Part shown: piece by piece, positions 27,505 to 37,071 of the stretch | How positions within the stretch are numbered: position 1 is the stretch's first letter | Layout of the letters: every line of letters starts with the position of its first letter | Assembly: GCA_030696085.1 (NCBI GenBank) | Contig: JAUYNL010000044.1 | Coordinates: 34,698-98,697 of the forward strand | Source: Luteolibacter sp. | GTDB taxonomy: Bacteria; Verrucomicrobiota; Verrucomicrobiia; Verrucomicrobiales; Akkermansiaceae | DNA length: 64,000 bases | Direction: 5' to 3' | The notes under the pieces: generated by a model | What the model saw: only the letters and a program-made list of their open reading frames with translations | Database searches by the model: none | Told to the model about the DNA's origin: nothing | Position numbers and translations under genes: made by a program

Positions 27505-27702
27505 CATCTCAAGCCAAACGCCCTGGTTGGACTCGATGCAATGGAGCTTTGGCATTGCTGAGACGGTCATGGCTGGTCCACGATGATCGCGGAGCGCATG
27601 AGGCACAATCTCCAGGTGTCAGCGACTTCAACCATGATGAAAATCGTCCCGCACTGGAGCTGGCGGCTTGTTTCAAGGGATTATCCGGCCATTATGTGCT
27701 TC

Positions 27703-28818
27703 ATGACAGCACCGGAAGCCACTCCTCCCCGCGCGCTTTGGCTGCGCGATGGCGGGCGGGTGCTGCTGGATTTGTCAGGCGAGTGGCGGCGCGGCGGCAC
27801 GGAGCCGGTGATCGAGGGTGAAGCGGGGGACCGCTTGCCCGAGGCCTATGTGACCGACGGACTGGGGACTTTTGATTCCACACTGCCGGCTTTTCTTCTG
27901 GCCATGATTCGCAGAATGGAAGCCGCTGAGCCCCCGCTCGAGGGTCTGCCGCCGAATTTGCATGGTTTGATGGAGCTGGCCCTGGCCGTTCCGGAGGAAA
28001 TCGAGGCGCGCGGCGAGCCGGAAGAGTCCACGCCGATCAAGGTGCTGGGGGCCGCCTCGATGAACGTCTGGGCAGGCGTCCGCTCCATCAATGAGTTCAC
28101 CGGGCAGTCGATGCTATCGCTCGGACGTTTCATGGCCGGCCGCGCCCGATTTCGCCCCCGTGATTTTTGGATGATTGTAGAGGACTGCGGTGCCAAGGCG
28201 CTGCCCATTGTTTCGTTGATCAGTTTTCTCATTGGTTTGATTCTCGCTTTCGTGGGAAACGTGCAGCTCGCAAACTTCGGTGCCAGTCTATACGTCGCGG
28301 ATCTGGTGGGCATCGCGATGGTGCGCGAAATGGGAGTGGTGATGACGGCCATCATCATGAGCGGCCGCACCGGAGCGGCGTTCGCCGCGCATCTGGGAAG
28401 CATGAAGGCCAATCAGGAAATCGACGCCCTGCGCACTTTTGGCTTCGATCCCTTCGACTTTCTGGTCCTGCCGCGCATGCTCGCGCTGGTTCTGATGATG
28501 CCCTTGCTGACAGTGTATTCGAATATCATCGGCATCCTCGGCGGCATGCTTGTCGGCGCGGCGGTGGGCATTCCGCCGATCCTTTATTGGAATGAAACCC
28601 TTAGCATCGTCACTTTGGAAAACGCGTTCCTCGGGGTGTTCAAGAGCGTGTTTTTCGGCATTGTGATCGCCATGTGCGGCTGCCTGCAGGGCATGCACGC
28701 GGGAAATTCCTCGGCTGCCGTCGGCCTCGCGACCACCCGCGCGGTGGTCGCCTCGATCTCCGCCATCATCGTTCTCGATTCCGCGTTCGCCGCGATTTTC
28801 ACCATTCTTGATATCTAA
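27703..28818 (+). CDS. mlaE: MlaE/YrbE-family phospholipid ABC transporter permease with N-terminal STAS-like domain
   Basis: About 371 aa from ATG 27703 (ATG 27694 or an earlier start are alternatives; upstream DNA is insertion-sequence flank). Residues 1-110 resemble the STAS-like arm fused to many YrbE proteins; then the MlaE permease follows with several membrane helices and the conserved MREMGVVMTAIIMSGRTGAAFAAHLG segment. Expected to move phospholipids between inner and outer membrane with MlaF and MlaD encoded directly downstream (3-base gap to mlaF). Confidence 0.92.
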   Translation: MTAPEATPPRALWLRDGGRVLLDLSGEWRRGGTEPVIEGEAGDRLPEAYVTDGLGTFDSTLPAFLLAMIRRMEAAEPPLEGLPPNLHGLMELALAVPEEIEARGEPEESTPIKVLGAASMNVWAGVRSINEFTGQSMLSLGRFMAGRARFRPRDFWMIVEDCGAKALPIVSLISFLIGLILAFVGNVQLANFGASLYVADLVGIAMVREMGVVMTAIIMSGRTGAAFAAHLGSMKANQEIDALRTFGFDPFDFLVLPRMLALVLMMPLLTVYSNIIGILGGMLVGAAVGIPPILYWNETLSIVTLENAFLGVFKSVFFGIVIAMCGCLQGMHAGNSSAAVGLATTRAVVASISAIIVLDSAFAAIFTILDI

Positions 28819-28821
28819 CAG

Positions 28822-29622
28822 ATGCCCGGTTCCACCAGCCATTCCCCGGCCAAGGCGAAGATCGCCGTGCGCGATCTGACGATGGCCTACGGTTCCTTCG
28901 TAGTGATGCGGGATTTGAATTTCGAGGTCGCGGAAAAGGACATTTTCGTGATTATGGGCGGCAGCGGTTGTGGCAAGAGCACGCTGTTACGCCATCTCAT
29001 CGGCCTGCGGGAACCCGCCAAGGGAAGCATTCTGTTTGAAGGCGAGGATTTCACCGCCACCCCCGCCGCGGAGCGCGGGCGCTTCATCCGGCGCATGGGT
29101 GTGATGTATCAATCGGGTGCCTTGTGGTCGTCGCTGACTCTGGCTGAAAACATCGCCATGCCGCTTGAGGAGCACACCCAGCTCCCTCCCGGGACGATCC
29201 GCGAGTTGGTTTCCTACAAGCTCGCGCTGGTCGGTCTATCCGGATATGAGGAATACTATCCGGCCCAGATCAGCGGGGGCATGAACAAGCGCGCCGGCAT
29301 CGCGCGGGCCATGGCCCTGGATCCGGACATCCTGTTTCTTGACGAGCCGGGAGCCGGCCTGGATCCGCTGAGCTCGCGCCGCCTCGATGATCTGATCCTC
29401 CGCTTGCGCGACAGCCTGGGCTCGACGATTGTCATCGTCACCCACGAGCTTGCCAGCATTTTTGCCATCGCGAACCATTCGATTTTCCTCGATACTGCCA
29501 CACGCGCCCAGGGAGCGACCGGCAATCCCGCTGATCTCCGGGACCATTCGGAGAATCCGGCAGTCCGCCTGTTTCTACACCGCGGCGAGGAAACGGAAGC
29601 CCCAGCCCCCATCCGCTCATGA
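28822..29622 (+). CDS. mlaF: MCE/Mla transporter ATP-binding protein
   Basis: 266-aa ATPase of the phospholipid transporter. Walker A GGSGCGKST (about residues 50-58), a Q-loop YQSGALWSSLT, signature QISGGMNKRAGIARAMALDP (MlaF-type variation of LSGGQ), Walker B ILFLDEPGAGLDP and H-loop VTHEL. The stop overlaps the MlaD start by four bases (ATGA), so the operon is translationally coupled. Confidence 0.95.
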   Translation: MPGSTSHSPAKAKIAVRDLTMAYGSFVVMRDLNFEVAEKDIFVIMGGSGCGKSTLLRHLIGLREPAKGSILFEGEDFTATPAAERGRFIRRMGVMYQSGALWSSLTLAENIAMPLEEHTQLPPGTIRELVSYKLALVGLSGYEEYYPAQISGGMNKRAGIARAMALDPDILFLDEPGAGLDPLSSRRLDDLILRLRDSLGSTIVIVTHELASIFAIANHSIFLDTATRAQGATGNPADLRDHSENPAVRLFLHRGEETEAPAPIRS

Positions 29623-30629
29623 GCCAGAAAGCCAGCCCCACCCTCATCGGCGTATTCACCCTCGTCGGCCTGCTCCTCACCGCCGGAGGGCTCGTGCTGT
29701 TCGGTGCGGGCAAGTTGTTCACCAGCACGCATGAGATCCAGCTCTACTTCGACAAGAGCGCCAACGGCCTGCAAATCGGCTCGGACGTGCGTTTCGGCGG
29801 CGTGCGCATCGGCAAGGTGAAATCCATGAGTGTGCTGGTGGACCGCGAGCAGAATCGCAAGATCATCCCGGTGGTCGTGGAATTGACTGAAAAGGAGCTC
29901 CGCTTCATCAGCGCCGACGAGGGCGGAGGCATCGAATTTTCCACCTTCGAGGGCGTGAGCAAGGCGGTCGCCGAAGGTCTCCGCGCCGGCATGAAACAAC
30001 AGAGCCTGCTGACCGGCCAGCTCTACATCGAGTTCGACATCGTTCCGGACACGCCCGGTTTCACCTATAACGGCAAAAACAAGCACTTGCACCCCGTGGT
30101 TCCCACCATCGGCACCGAGATGGACGAACTCATCTCCGGTATTTCCGATGGCATTCAGAAATTCAACGCGCTGGATCTCGACAGCGTCATCAAGGAGTTG
30201 CGCGATGTGCTGGTCACGGCCAACCAGCGGATCGAGGATTTCGACACGAAGCAGATCAACGAAAACCTCATCGGCATCACCGAGGATGTGAGGAAAATCA
30301 CCAGCGATGAGAAACTCACCGCCGCGGTGGACAATCTCAACCAGGCGCTCATCCAGATCGACGAGTTCGCCAAGAAGGCGAACCGCGGAATCGATCCGCT
30401 GCTCGCCGATCTCGAGGCCATCATGGCGAAGGCGGACACCAGCCTCGCGCGCATCGACGAGGCGGCCCGGGAGATTTCCCTGCTATCCAATCCCCGCTCG
30501 CCGGTGCTGCTGCGCTTGCAGAACGTGCTGCAGGAAACCGAACGCGCCTCGCGGGCGCTCAAGGAGCTGTCCAATGATTTGAAACGCGAACCGAAGGCGC
30601 TGATCTCCGGCAAGGCCACCCCCGAATGA
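29619..30629 (+). CDS. mlaD: MCE-domain substrate-binding protein MlaD
   Basis: 336 aa: N-terminal transmembrane anchor (residues 8-32, LIGVFTLVGLLLTAGGLVLFGAG), the MCE domain (about 40-120, EIQLYFDKSANGLQIGSDVRFGGVRIGKV) and a long helical tail. MCE proteins form hexameric rings through which lipids pass in the periplasm. It overlaps mlaF and the next lipoprotein gene by four bases each. Confidence 0.94.
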   Translation: MSQKASPTLIGVFTLVGLLLTAGGLVLFGAGKLFTSTHEIQLYFDKSANGLQIGSDVRFGGVRIGKVKSMSVLVDREQNRKIIPVVVELTEKELRFISADEGGGIEFSTFEGVSKAVAEGLRAGMKQQSLLTGQLYIEFDIVPDTPGFTYNGKNKHLHPVVPTIGTEMDELISGISDGIQKFNALDLDSVIKELRDVLVTANQRIEDFDTKQINENLIGITEDVRKITSDEKLTAAVDNLNQALIQIDEFAKKANRGIDPLLADLEAIMAKADTSLARIDEAAREISLLSNPRSPVLLRLQNVLQETERASRALKELSNDLKREPKALISGKATPE

Positions 30630-31213
30630 TCATGAAATCCATCACATTGCTTCTAACCGCACTTCTCGCCTCCTGCGGCGTGCTCAAGCCCGTCAAGGAC
30701 GCCTCCGTCAATCATGTGCTGGATCCGCTGGTTCCCGAGCGCCAGATCACCGGCACCAGTCCGGCCATCGCCATCGCCCGGCCCAGCCTGCCGGGCTATC
30801 TGGACCGCCAGCAGCTCGTCAGCCGCAGCAGCGGCGGCGGGATTCAAATGAATGGCTTTCAACTGTGGGCGGAGCCGCTGGATACGGGGATTTCCCGTGT
30901 CACGGCGCTCAATCTCGGCCGTCTCACCAACTCGGTGAACATCCAACCGGTCGAGACCTTCGTCACCATGGACTATGAGTGGCTGCTGGAAATCCGCGTC
31001 TCGCGCTTCGAGCCGGACGCCACCGGAAACGTCGTTTTCGAATGCACCTGGAAACTTCAGCCGGTCTCCGGCCGCGTCGCCAATCCACGCAGCTTCCGCA
31101 GCGTCATTCAAAGCGCCGGACCATTCTCTCCGATCGGCCCGCAAACCGCGCGCGTCGCCGCGATGAACGAGGCGCTCGCCCACCTCGCCCGGGAAATCGC
31201 CCGCGCGCTTTGA
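30626..31213 (+). CDS. MCE-operon auxiliary lipoprotein (PqiC/YmbA-like)
   Basis: 195 aa: lipobox LLASC near residue 17, then a beta-rich domain with SLPGYLDRQQLVSRSSGGGIQMNGFQLWAEPLD that matches the PqiC/'ABC-type transport auxiliary lipoprotein' family. Such lipoproteins sit in the outer membrane and receive lipid from the MCE tunnel. ATG 30626 overlaps the mlaD stop; ATG 30632 is an alternative two codons on. Fourth gene of the mla operon. Confidence 0.85.
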   Translation: MIMKSITLLLTALLASCGVLKPVKDASVNHVLDPLVPERQITGTSPAIAIARPSLPGYLDRQQLVSRSSGGGIQMNGFQLWAEPLDTGISRVTALNLGRLTNSVNIQPVETFVTMDYEWLLEIRVSRFEPDATGNVVFECTWKLQPVSGRVANPRSFRSVIQSAGPFSPIGPQTARVAAMNEALAHLAREIARAL

Positions 31214-31280
31214 GCAATCGGTGATTGAAACAAGCGCGGCGTTGACGCACAGCCCCCGGCTCCGTGATGGTCGCGGCGAC

Positions 31281-33074
31281 ATGGGCGAGATCATTCTGGG
31301 CATCGATTTGGGAACCACGAATTCGGCGGTGGGCGCGGTGGACTCCGGGTTTCCGATTCTGTTAGCCAACGGGGAGGGGAAACGCATCACGCCCAGCGCG
31401 GTGTGGATCGGCCGCGATGGCGCGATCGAGGTGGGCGCGCAGGCGCTGCGCCGCCGCGCTCTGGAGCCGGACCGCGTGGTCACCAGCATCAAGCGCCTGA
31501 TGGGCCGCCGCGCGGATGAGGTGGAGGAACATTTTCCCGTGCCCGTCGCGAGCGGGGCGGATGGTCTGCCGCGCGTGCTGGGGAAATCGCCGGAGGAGAT
31601 CAGCGCGGAAATTTTGCGGGAAATGAAACGCATCGCCGAGTGGCGGATGGAAACCACGATTACCAAAGCGGTCATCACCGTGCCCGCGTATTTCCACGAC
31701 GCCCAGCGGGCCGCCACCAAGCGCGCGGGCGAGCTCGCCGGGCTGGAGGTCGTTAGAATCATCAACGAGCGGACCGCCGCCGCGCTGGCCTACGGCCTCG
31801 ACAAGCTCGGCGAGCGCTCGCGCGTCGCCGTCTATGATCTCGGCGGAGGCACCTTCGATCTATCCATTCTGGAAATGCGCGACGGCGTTTTCCAAGTGCT
31901 CGCCACCCATGGCGACACCCGCCTCGGCGGTGATGATCTGGACGCGCTGATCCTCCGCAAGGTGGAGCAACGGGCGGGGATCGGCGAGACCGTCGGCAGC
32001 CTGCGCGTGCGATCCATGGAGGAGGCGGAGCGGGTGAAGCTCGCTCTAACTGAAAGCGACGAGGCGGTGTTCCGTCTGCCGTTTTACGATGGAGCCAACA
32101 GCATCGAGCAAACCATCACCCGTGAGGAGCTGGAAGGCATCGCAGCACCATGGATCCGGCGGACACTGCGGCACTGCCGCCAGGCGCTCGCGGACGCCGC
32201 GCTGAAGCCGGAGGACCTGGACGCGGTGGTGCTGGTGGGCGGCAGCACGCGCATCCCTGCGGTGCGCCGGGCGGTGGCGGAACTTTTTCAGCGCGAGCCG
32301 GACATTTCCCAGCACCCGGACGAGGCGATCGCGCTCGGAGCGACGATTCAGGGCGGCGTGATGAGCGGCGCGCTGCGGCAGATGATCTTGTTGGACGTGA
32401 CGCCGCTGAGCCTCGGCATCGAGACCTTCGGCGGGCTGATGAACGTGCTCATCCCGCGCAACTCGACCATTCCCTGCAAGGCCGGCGAAATGTTCACCAA
32501 TGCCGCCGACGGCCAGAGGGCGATGCGCGTGCGCGTGCTCCAGGGCGAGCGCGAGATGGCGCGCGACAACTGGGAACTCGGCAATTTCGACGTCGCCTTC
32601 ACCCCCGCGCCCCGAGGCCAGGCGCGGATGGGCGTGCAGTTCAGGATCGATGAAAACGGCATTCTCGAAGTGCTCGCACGCGATGTTTCCACCGGCGGCG
32701 ACACCGTGGTGAAACTCGGCAACGCCGCCGTCAATGTGGACGACGAGGCGGTGGAAACCATGGTTTCCGAATCCGTGGAGCACGCGTTCACCGACATGGC
32801 GGAGCGCGTGTTCACCGAGGCCAGGTTCAAGGCGGAGGAACTGCTGCCCGCCGTCGAGGCGGTGCTCGCCCAGGGTCTTGTGCGCGATGACGAGCGCGGC
32901 GAAATCGAAAGCGCCGCCGAAGCGGTTAGAGAGGCGCTCGCCAGCGGTGCCGCCAATCCGTTGAAAACCGCCGTCCAGCGGCTGGACGCCGCCACCGAAG
33001 CGCTCGCCGCCCGCCTGGTGGAGCAGGCGATGGACGAGTCGCTCGAAAGGACGATGGCTGGAGATCATGTCTAG
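31281..33074 (+). CDS. Hsp70-family chaperone (DnaK/HscA-like)
   Basis: 597 aa from ATG 31281. The ATPase domain is complete: IDLGTTNS (residues 7-14), VITVPAYFHDAQRAATK, IINERTAAALAYGLDK, VYDLGGGTFDLSIL and VVLVGGSTRIPAVR. The substrate domain (from about 370, LLDVTPLSLGIETFGGLMN) is followed by a short lid, making it shorter than DnaK (about 640) and closer to HscA. No DnaJ, GrpE or Isc genes are nearby, so it may be a second Hsp70 of the cell. An upstream in-frame start at 31221 lacks family support. Confidence 0.9.
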   Translation: MGEIILGIDLGTTNSAVGAVDSGFPILLANGEGKRITPSAVWIGRDGAIEVGAQALRRRALEPDRVVTSIKRLMGRRADEVEEHFPVPVASGADGLPRVLGKSPEEISAEILREMKRIAEWRMETTITKAVITVPAYFHDAQRAATKRAGELAGLEVVRIINERTAAALAYGLDKLGERSRVAVYDLGGGTFDLSILEMRDGVFQVLATHGDTRLGGDDLDALILRKVEQRAGIGETVGSLRVRSMEEAERVKLALTESDEAVFRLPFYDGANSIEQTITREELEGIAAPWIRRTLRHCRQALADAALKPEDLDAVVLVGGSTRIPAVRRAVAELFQREPDISQHPDEAIALGATIQGGVMSGALRQMILLDVTPLSLGIETFGGLMNVLIPRNSTIPCKAGEMFTNAADGQRAMRVRVLQGEREMARDNWELGNFDVAFTPAPRGQARMGVQFRIDENGILEVLARDVSTGGDTVVKLGNAAVNVDDEAVETMVSESVEHAFTDMAERVFTEARFKAEELLPAVEAVLAQGLVRDDERGEIESAAEAVREALASGAANPLKTAVQRLDAATEALAARLVEQAMDESLERTMAGDHV

Positions 33075-33149
33075 TCCATCAGCGCGCCGGCCGGGCACGA
33101 GGACCGGAGATGGGATTGGAGGACATGCGCGAAGAATCGCGCGGGAGGC

Positions 33150-34532
33150 TTACAGAAATTTTCCAGGGTTCAGAATGTCGTTCGGATCCAATGCCTGCTT
33201 GAGGCTTTGGTGGACGGCGTAGGAGATCTCGCCGAGCGCCTGGCGCACCCAGCGTTTTTTGGCGAGACCCACGCCATGTTCGCCAGTGATGGCTCCGCCG
33301 TTTTCAAGCACCCAGTTGAAGAGGAGGTCCAGCGCATGATCGGCAAGCTGCTTGACGGCCGGATCCTGATAGTCGCCGACCATGAGGTTGGTGTGGATAT
33401 TGCCATCTCCGGCATGGCCGAAGCAGGCGACGGGGATGCCGGTCTCCGCCTGGAGGCGTTTTGCGAACTCGACGAGTTCCACCAGCTTTGAACGCGGGAC
33501 GACGATGTCCTCGTTGAGCTTGGTGAGGCCGGTGTCGCGCAGGGAATAGGAGAACTCGCGGCGGAGTTGCCAGATTCGCTCGCAGGAGGCTTCGTCCGGC
33601 GCGCGTTCGATGAAGCCGGCGCCCAGATCAGTTAGAAGCTGGTGGAGCTCCTCCAGCTCCGAGGCGACTGCGGCCGGGCGACCGTCGATCTCCACGATGA
33701 GGTGGGCCTTTCCGGGCGGGAACACTTCGGACCCGAGGCGCTTGCGGGCGGCTTCGAGCGTGAAGGTATCGGTGATTTCAAGGGCGGAGGGCAGATGGCC
33801 GGCATTGAGAATGGCCTGCACGGCGGTGGCCGCCATCGAGAACTCCGGGAAAATCGCGGCGAGCATCGCGCGGCTCGCGGGCTTCGGGATCAGCCGCAAG
33901 GTAGCCTCCGTGATCACGCCTAACAGTCCTTCCGATCCGGTGAGGAGTCCGATGAGGTCAAAGCCTGTTTTATTCTTGTGGAGGCGGCCGCCGGTGCGCA
34001 GCACGCGGCCATCGGCGAGCACCACTTCGAGGCCCAACACATAACTCCGGGTGACACCGTATTTCAAACAGCGAGGCCCGCCGGCATTGGTGGCGATGTT
34101 TCCGCCGATGGAGCATTCCTTGAGCGATGCGGGATCCGGCGGGTATTCCCAGCCCAGCGCTCGGGCGGCGTCCTGAAGATCGCGGGTGATCACGCCGGGC
34201 TGCGCGATGGCGACGCCGTCTTCCGGGTGCATGCCGAGGATGCGGTTCATGCGCATCACGGAAAGCGCGATGCCGCCATGCACCGGCACGCATCCGCCGA
34301 CATAGCCGACGCCCGCGCCCCGCGTGGTGACGGGGATGCCGCGCTGGCTGGCGAAGGTGAGGACGGCGGAGACATCAGCCGTGGATTCCGCGAAAACAAC
34401 CGCATCCGGCGGGTGGCTGGCGGACCATTTGTCAGCCGAATGAGCGGCGATGATGTCGGCGGTGCCGCTGACTTTTTCCCTGCCCAGCAGGGAGACCAGC
34501 GGAGCGAACCAATCGGGTGGGTGGGTGTGCAT
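33150..34532 (-). CDS. FAD-linked oxidase, glycolate oxidase GlcD / D-lactate dehydrogenase type
   Basis: 460 aa from ATG 34532. N-terminal FAD-binding PCMH fold (VTTRGAGVGYVGGCVPVHGGI, then NIATNAGGPRCLKYGVTRSYVLG) and C-terminal FAD-oxidase domain (CFGHAGDGNIHTN and ITGEHGVGLAKKRW). Oxidises a 2-hydroxyacid, probably D-lactate or glycolate. GlcE/GlcF partners are not in the window. Divergent from the methyltransferase gene with a 134-bp gap. Confidence 0.92.
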   Translation of the reverse strand: MHTHPPDWFAPLVSLLGREKVSGTADIIAAHSADKWSASHPPDAVVFAESTADVSAVLTFASQRGIPVTTRGAGVGYVGGCVPVHGGIALSVMRMNRILGMHPEDGVAIAQPGVITRDLQDAARALGWEYPPDPASLKECSIGGNIATNAGGPRCLKYGVTRSYVLGLEVVLADGRVLRTGGRLHKNKTGFDLIGLLTGSEGLLGVITEATLRLIPKPASRAMLAAIFPEFSMAATAVQAILNAGHLPSALEITDTFTLEAARKRLGSEVFPPGKAHLIVEIDGRPAAVASELEELHQLLTDLGAGFIERAPDEASCERIWQLRREFSYSLRDTGLTKLNEDIVVPRSKLVELVEFAKRLQAETGIPVACFGHAGDGNIHTNLMVGDYQDPAVKQLADHALDLLFNWVLENGGAITGEHGVGLAKKRWVRQALGEISYAVHQSLKQALDPNDILNPGKFL

Positions 34533-34666
34533 GGAAAACAGAGAGACGCGGCCTCGCGGGGAAAATCGCGGGAAAGCATCGGCCGCGTCAATCATTCAGT
34601 CAAAGGCGTGGTGGCGCAGCCATTGCGGAAGGCAGGTTTGCAATGCGCGGGTGAAGCCGCCAGGCT

Positions 34667-35455
34667 GTGCGCGTGCCCCAACCCTATTTTTCACTCGAAG
34701 CCGAACTGCACGATGCATTTTGGGAGGCGGAGGATGATGGGTCCGAAGTCCGGCTGATGGCGGAATTTTTAAGGAAGCACCCCGGCCCGGCGCTGGAGAT
34801 TGGTTCGGGATCCGGGCGACTGATGTTTCCTTTGCGGCAAATGGGCTTCGATATCGAGGGGCTGGAGCTCTCGCCGGACATGCGGGCATTGGGAGTCCGG
34901 CGCGCGCAGCGGCTTGGGGTGGCGCCGACGGTGCATGCGGGGGATATGAGTGGCTGGCAGGCGGGCCGGCGCTATGCGGCGCTGCTGGCGCCGGCCTTCA
35001 CCCTGCAGCTCGCCGCGGACCCGGGAGCGGTGCTGCATCACTGGCACGGCTGGCTGGAAAACCGTGGAGGTCTCTATCTGACCGTGTTCATGCCTTATGC
35101 CGAACTGCTCGGCGATCTACCGGAAAACACCTGGTATCCCGACCATGAGGCGAAGCTTGCCGACGGGCGCGTCGGCGTGCTGGAAACGCGTCACCGCCTT
35201 GATAGGAAAAAACAACTGCTGCACCGCGAGCACCGCTATTCGCTGTCCGGCGAGCCGCCCGTCACCCATGAATCACGCCAGACGATCCGTTGGATCGAGC
35301 ACGGGGAAATGATCGCTTTATTGGAGGACTCGGGCTTCAGGCTGGACCGGTTTTTCGTGGATTTCGATCCCCGGCGCGAGGTGGAGGATCCAGACCGGGA
35401 GGATTTCGACGGGATCCTGACCTATCAAGCGACCCGGGCGGCCTCGATTTCTTGA
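34667..35455 (+). CDS. Class I SAM-dependent methyltransferase
   Basis: 262 aa starting at GTG 34667 (GTG 34673 is equally possible). SAM motif ALEIGSGSGRLMFPL (about residues 43-57), followed by IEGLELSPDMRALG and AGDMSGW. The rest contains aromatic-rich segments but no substrate clue. Cytoplasmic. Stands between the divergent GlcD-like gene and opgG. Confidence 0.85.
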   Translation: MRVPQPYFSLEAELHDAFWEAEDDGSEVRLMAEFLRKHPGPALEIGSGSGRLMFPLRQMGFDIEGLELSPDMRALGVRRAQRLGVAPTVHAGDMSGWQAGRRYAALLAPAFTLQLAADPGAVLHHWHGWLENRGGLYLTVFMPYAELLGDLPENTWYPDHEAKLADGRVGVLETRHRLDRKKQLLHREHRYSLSGEPPVTHESRQTIRWIEHGEMIALLEDSGFRLDRFFVDFDPRREVEDPDREDFDGILTYQATRAASIS

Positions 35456-35511
35456 AATTTCATGAAAGAAATCCAAATCGCCATTCTTGACGGAGCGGGT
35501 AGGAAGGTTCT

Positions 35512-37071
35512 ATGAAACCTGTTGTGCCAAGGAATTTAACATGGTTTGCGTCCGCGCTTCTCGCAACCACCGGCTTTTGTCAGACGTGGGAGCGTGAGGA
35601 TGTGGGATTTGACAGCATCCAGAGCCGGGCGCGTGACCTCGCCAACAAGCAGTATCATTCGCCGGGCGCGGACCGCTTGCCGGCGTGGATGGGCCAACTG
35701 AGCTATGACCAATACCGGGACATTCGTTTCAATCCGAACCAGGCGCTGTGGGCGACGGAGGGCCTGCCGTTCCGCGCGATGTTTTTCCATCCCGGCTACC
35801 TTTATCGTGAACCGGTGACGCTCAATGAGTTCACCAGCAGCCACCAGCAGCAGATCCGGCTGGCCGAGGCGTATTTCAATTATGGTCCGCTGCTCCAGAA
35901 GCACGGCGACTTGCCGCCGGACGGCGGATTTGCCGGATTCCGGCTGCACGCGCCACTCAATAAACCGGATGTTTTCGATGAACTCATCGCCTTCCAGGGA
36001 GCCAGCTACTGGCGCGCCTTGGGGAAAAACCAGCGCTACGGCATCTCCGCGCGCGGCATCGCGGTGGATACCGGCGTCGAGGGCGTGACCGAGGAGTTTC
36101 CCGGATTCCGTGAATTCTGGCTGCGCAAACCCGAACCGGGCGAGACGCATGCGCGGCTATATGCCTTGCTCGACGGCCCGTCTTATGCGGCGGCCTACGC
36201 GTTCAGGATCCATCCCGGAAATGTCACGATCGTGGATGTGCGGGCGGTAATCTTCACACGCCGCGCCGTGCAACGTCTGGGCATCGCGCCTATGTCGAGC
36301 ATGTTCTGGTTCGGCGAAAACTCGCGGCGGCGCTTCGATGATTTCCGTCCCGAGGTACATGATTCGGATGGCCTGGCGATCCGCATGGGCAGCGGCGAAC
36401 GCGTGTGGCGGCCAATCAGCAATGATTCCGGCAAGCTGGAATTCAGTTTTTTCAGCATGGAGAAATGCGACGGTTTCGGCCTCCTACAGCGCGACCGGCG
36501 CTTCAGCGCGTATGAGGATGGCGAGGCGTCCTATCACATGCGGCCGTCGCTGTGGATCGAGCCGACTTCCGATTGGGGGCCGGGACGCGTCATGCTGATG
36601 GAGATCCCGACCACCAACGAGCTCACGGACAACGCGGTGGCGATGTGGGAACCGGCGGCAGTGCCGAAACCCGGAGACAGGATCGAGTTTTCCTACCGCC
36701 AGCACTGGACCACGGATGGGGATCCCTCCCAAGCGGGCGGTCATGTGGTGGCGACCCGCAGCGGCGTGCATGATTGGCAGCCGGAGCAGCGCACCATCGT
36801 GGTGGAATTCGCCGGACCAAAGCTCGAAGAAGCGAGCGAAACTCCGGTCACCGCGCAGGTCCAGGCGGTGGGCGATGGCGCTGGAAAAATCACCATCCAG
36901 GGAATCACCGTGCAGTCCGTGCCGGAAAACCGCACGCGTGTCTCCTTCCAGATCACGCCCACTGCGGCGGGCACGAAGCTCTCGGAAACCGGCCCCATCG
37001 AGCTCCGGTGCTGCCTCAAGCGCGGCGAAGATTTCCTCACCGAAACATGGGCCCACCGCGTCATTCCTTAG
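35512..37071 (+). CDS. opgG: Glucan biosynthesis protein OpgG (MdoG)
   Basis: Periplasmic protein needed to build or branch osmoregulated periplasmic glucans. 519 aa with a signal peptide (about residues 1-23, ending TTGFCQ) and the MdoG fold: GQLSYDQYRDIRFNPNQALW, YGISARGIAVDTG, SMFWFGENS and VMLMEIPT. The next gene starts inside its last 25 bases, and opgH follows that one, so this is the first gene of an opg operon. Confidence 0.95.
   Translation: MKPVVPRNLTWFASALLATTGFCQTWEREDVGFDSIQSRARDLANKQYHSPGADRLPAWMGQLSYDQYRDIRFNPNQALWATEGLPFRAMFFHPGYLYREPVTLNEFTSSHQQQIRLAEAYFNYGPLLQKHGDLPPDGGFAGFRLHAPLNKPDVFDELIAFQGASYWRALGKNQRYGISARGIAVDTGVEGVTEEFPGFREFWLRKPEPGETHARLYALLDGPSYAAAYAFRIHPGNVTIVDVRAVIFTRRAVQRLGIAPMSSMFWFGENSRRRFDDFRPEVHDSDGLAIRMGSGERVWRPISNDSGKLEFSFFSMEKCDGFGLLQRDRRFSAYEDGEASYHMRPSLWIEPTSDWGPGRVMLMEIPTTNELTDNAVAMWEPAAVPKPGDRIEFSYRQHWTTDGDPSQAGGHVVATRSGVHDWQPEQRTIVVEFAGPKLEEASETPVTAQVQAVGDGAGKITIQGITVQSVPENRTRVSFQITPTAAGTKLSETGPIELRCCLKRGEDFLTETWAHRVIP

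Larger units (their letters stand above)
25620..27525 (+). mobile_element. ISAs1-type insertion sequence carrying a DUF4338-fused transposase
   Basis: Bounded by imperfect terminal inverted repeats that I can align: left end CAGGGCATTTGGTTTGAA starting at 25620 and right end, read inward from 27525, CAGGGCGTTTGGCTTGAG (consensus CAGGGCRTTTGGYTTGAR). Total 1906 bp with a single transposase gene. The flanking 8-10 bases on the two sides do not match, so no target duplication is evident; the copy is old or rearranged. It sits between the GH13 gene and the MCE operon, where it separates mlaE from its original upstream DNA. Confidence 0.82.
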
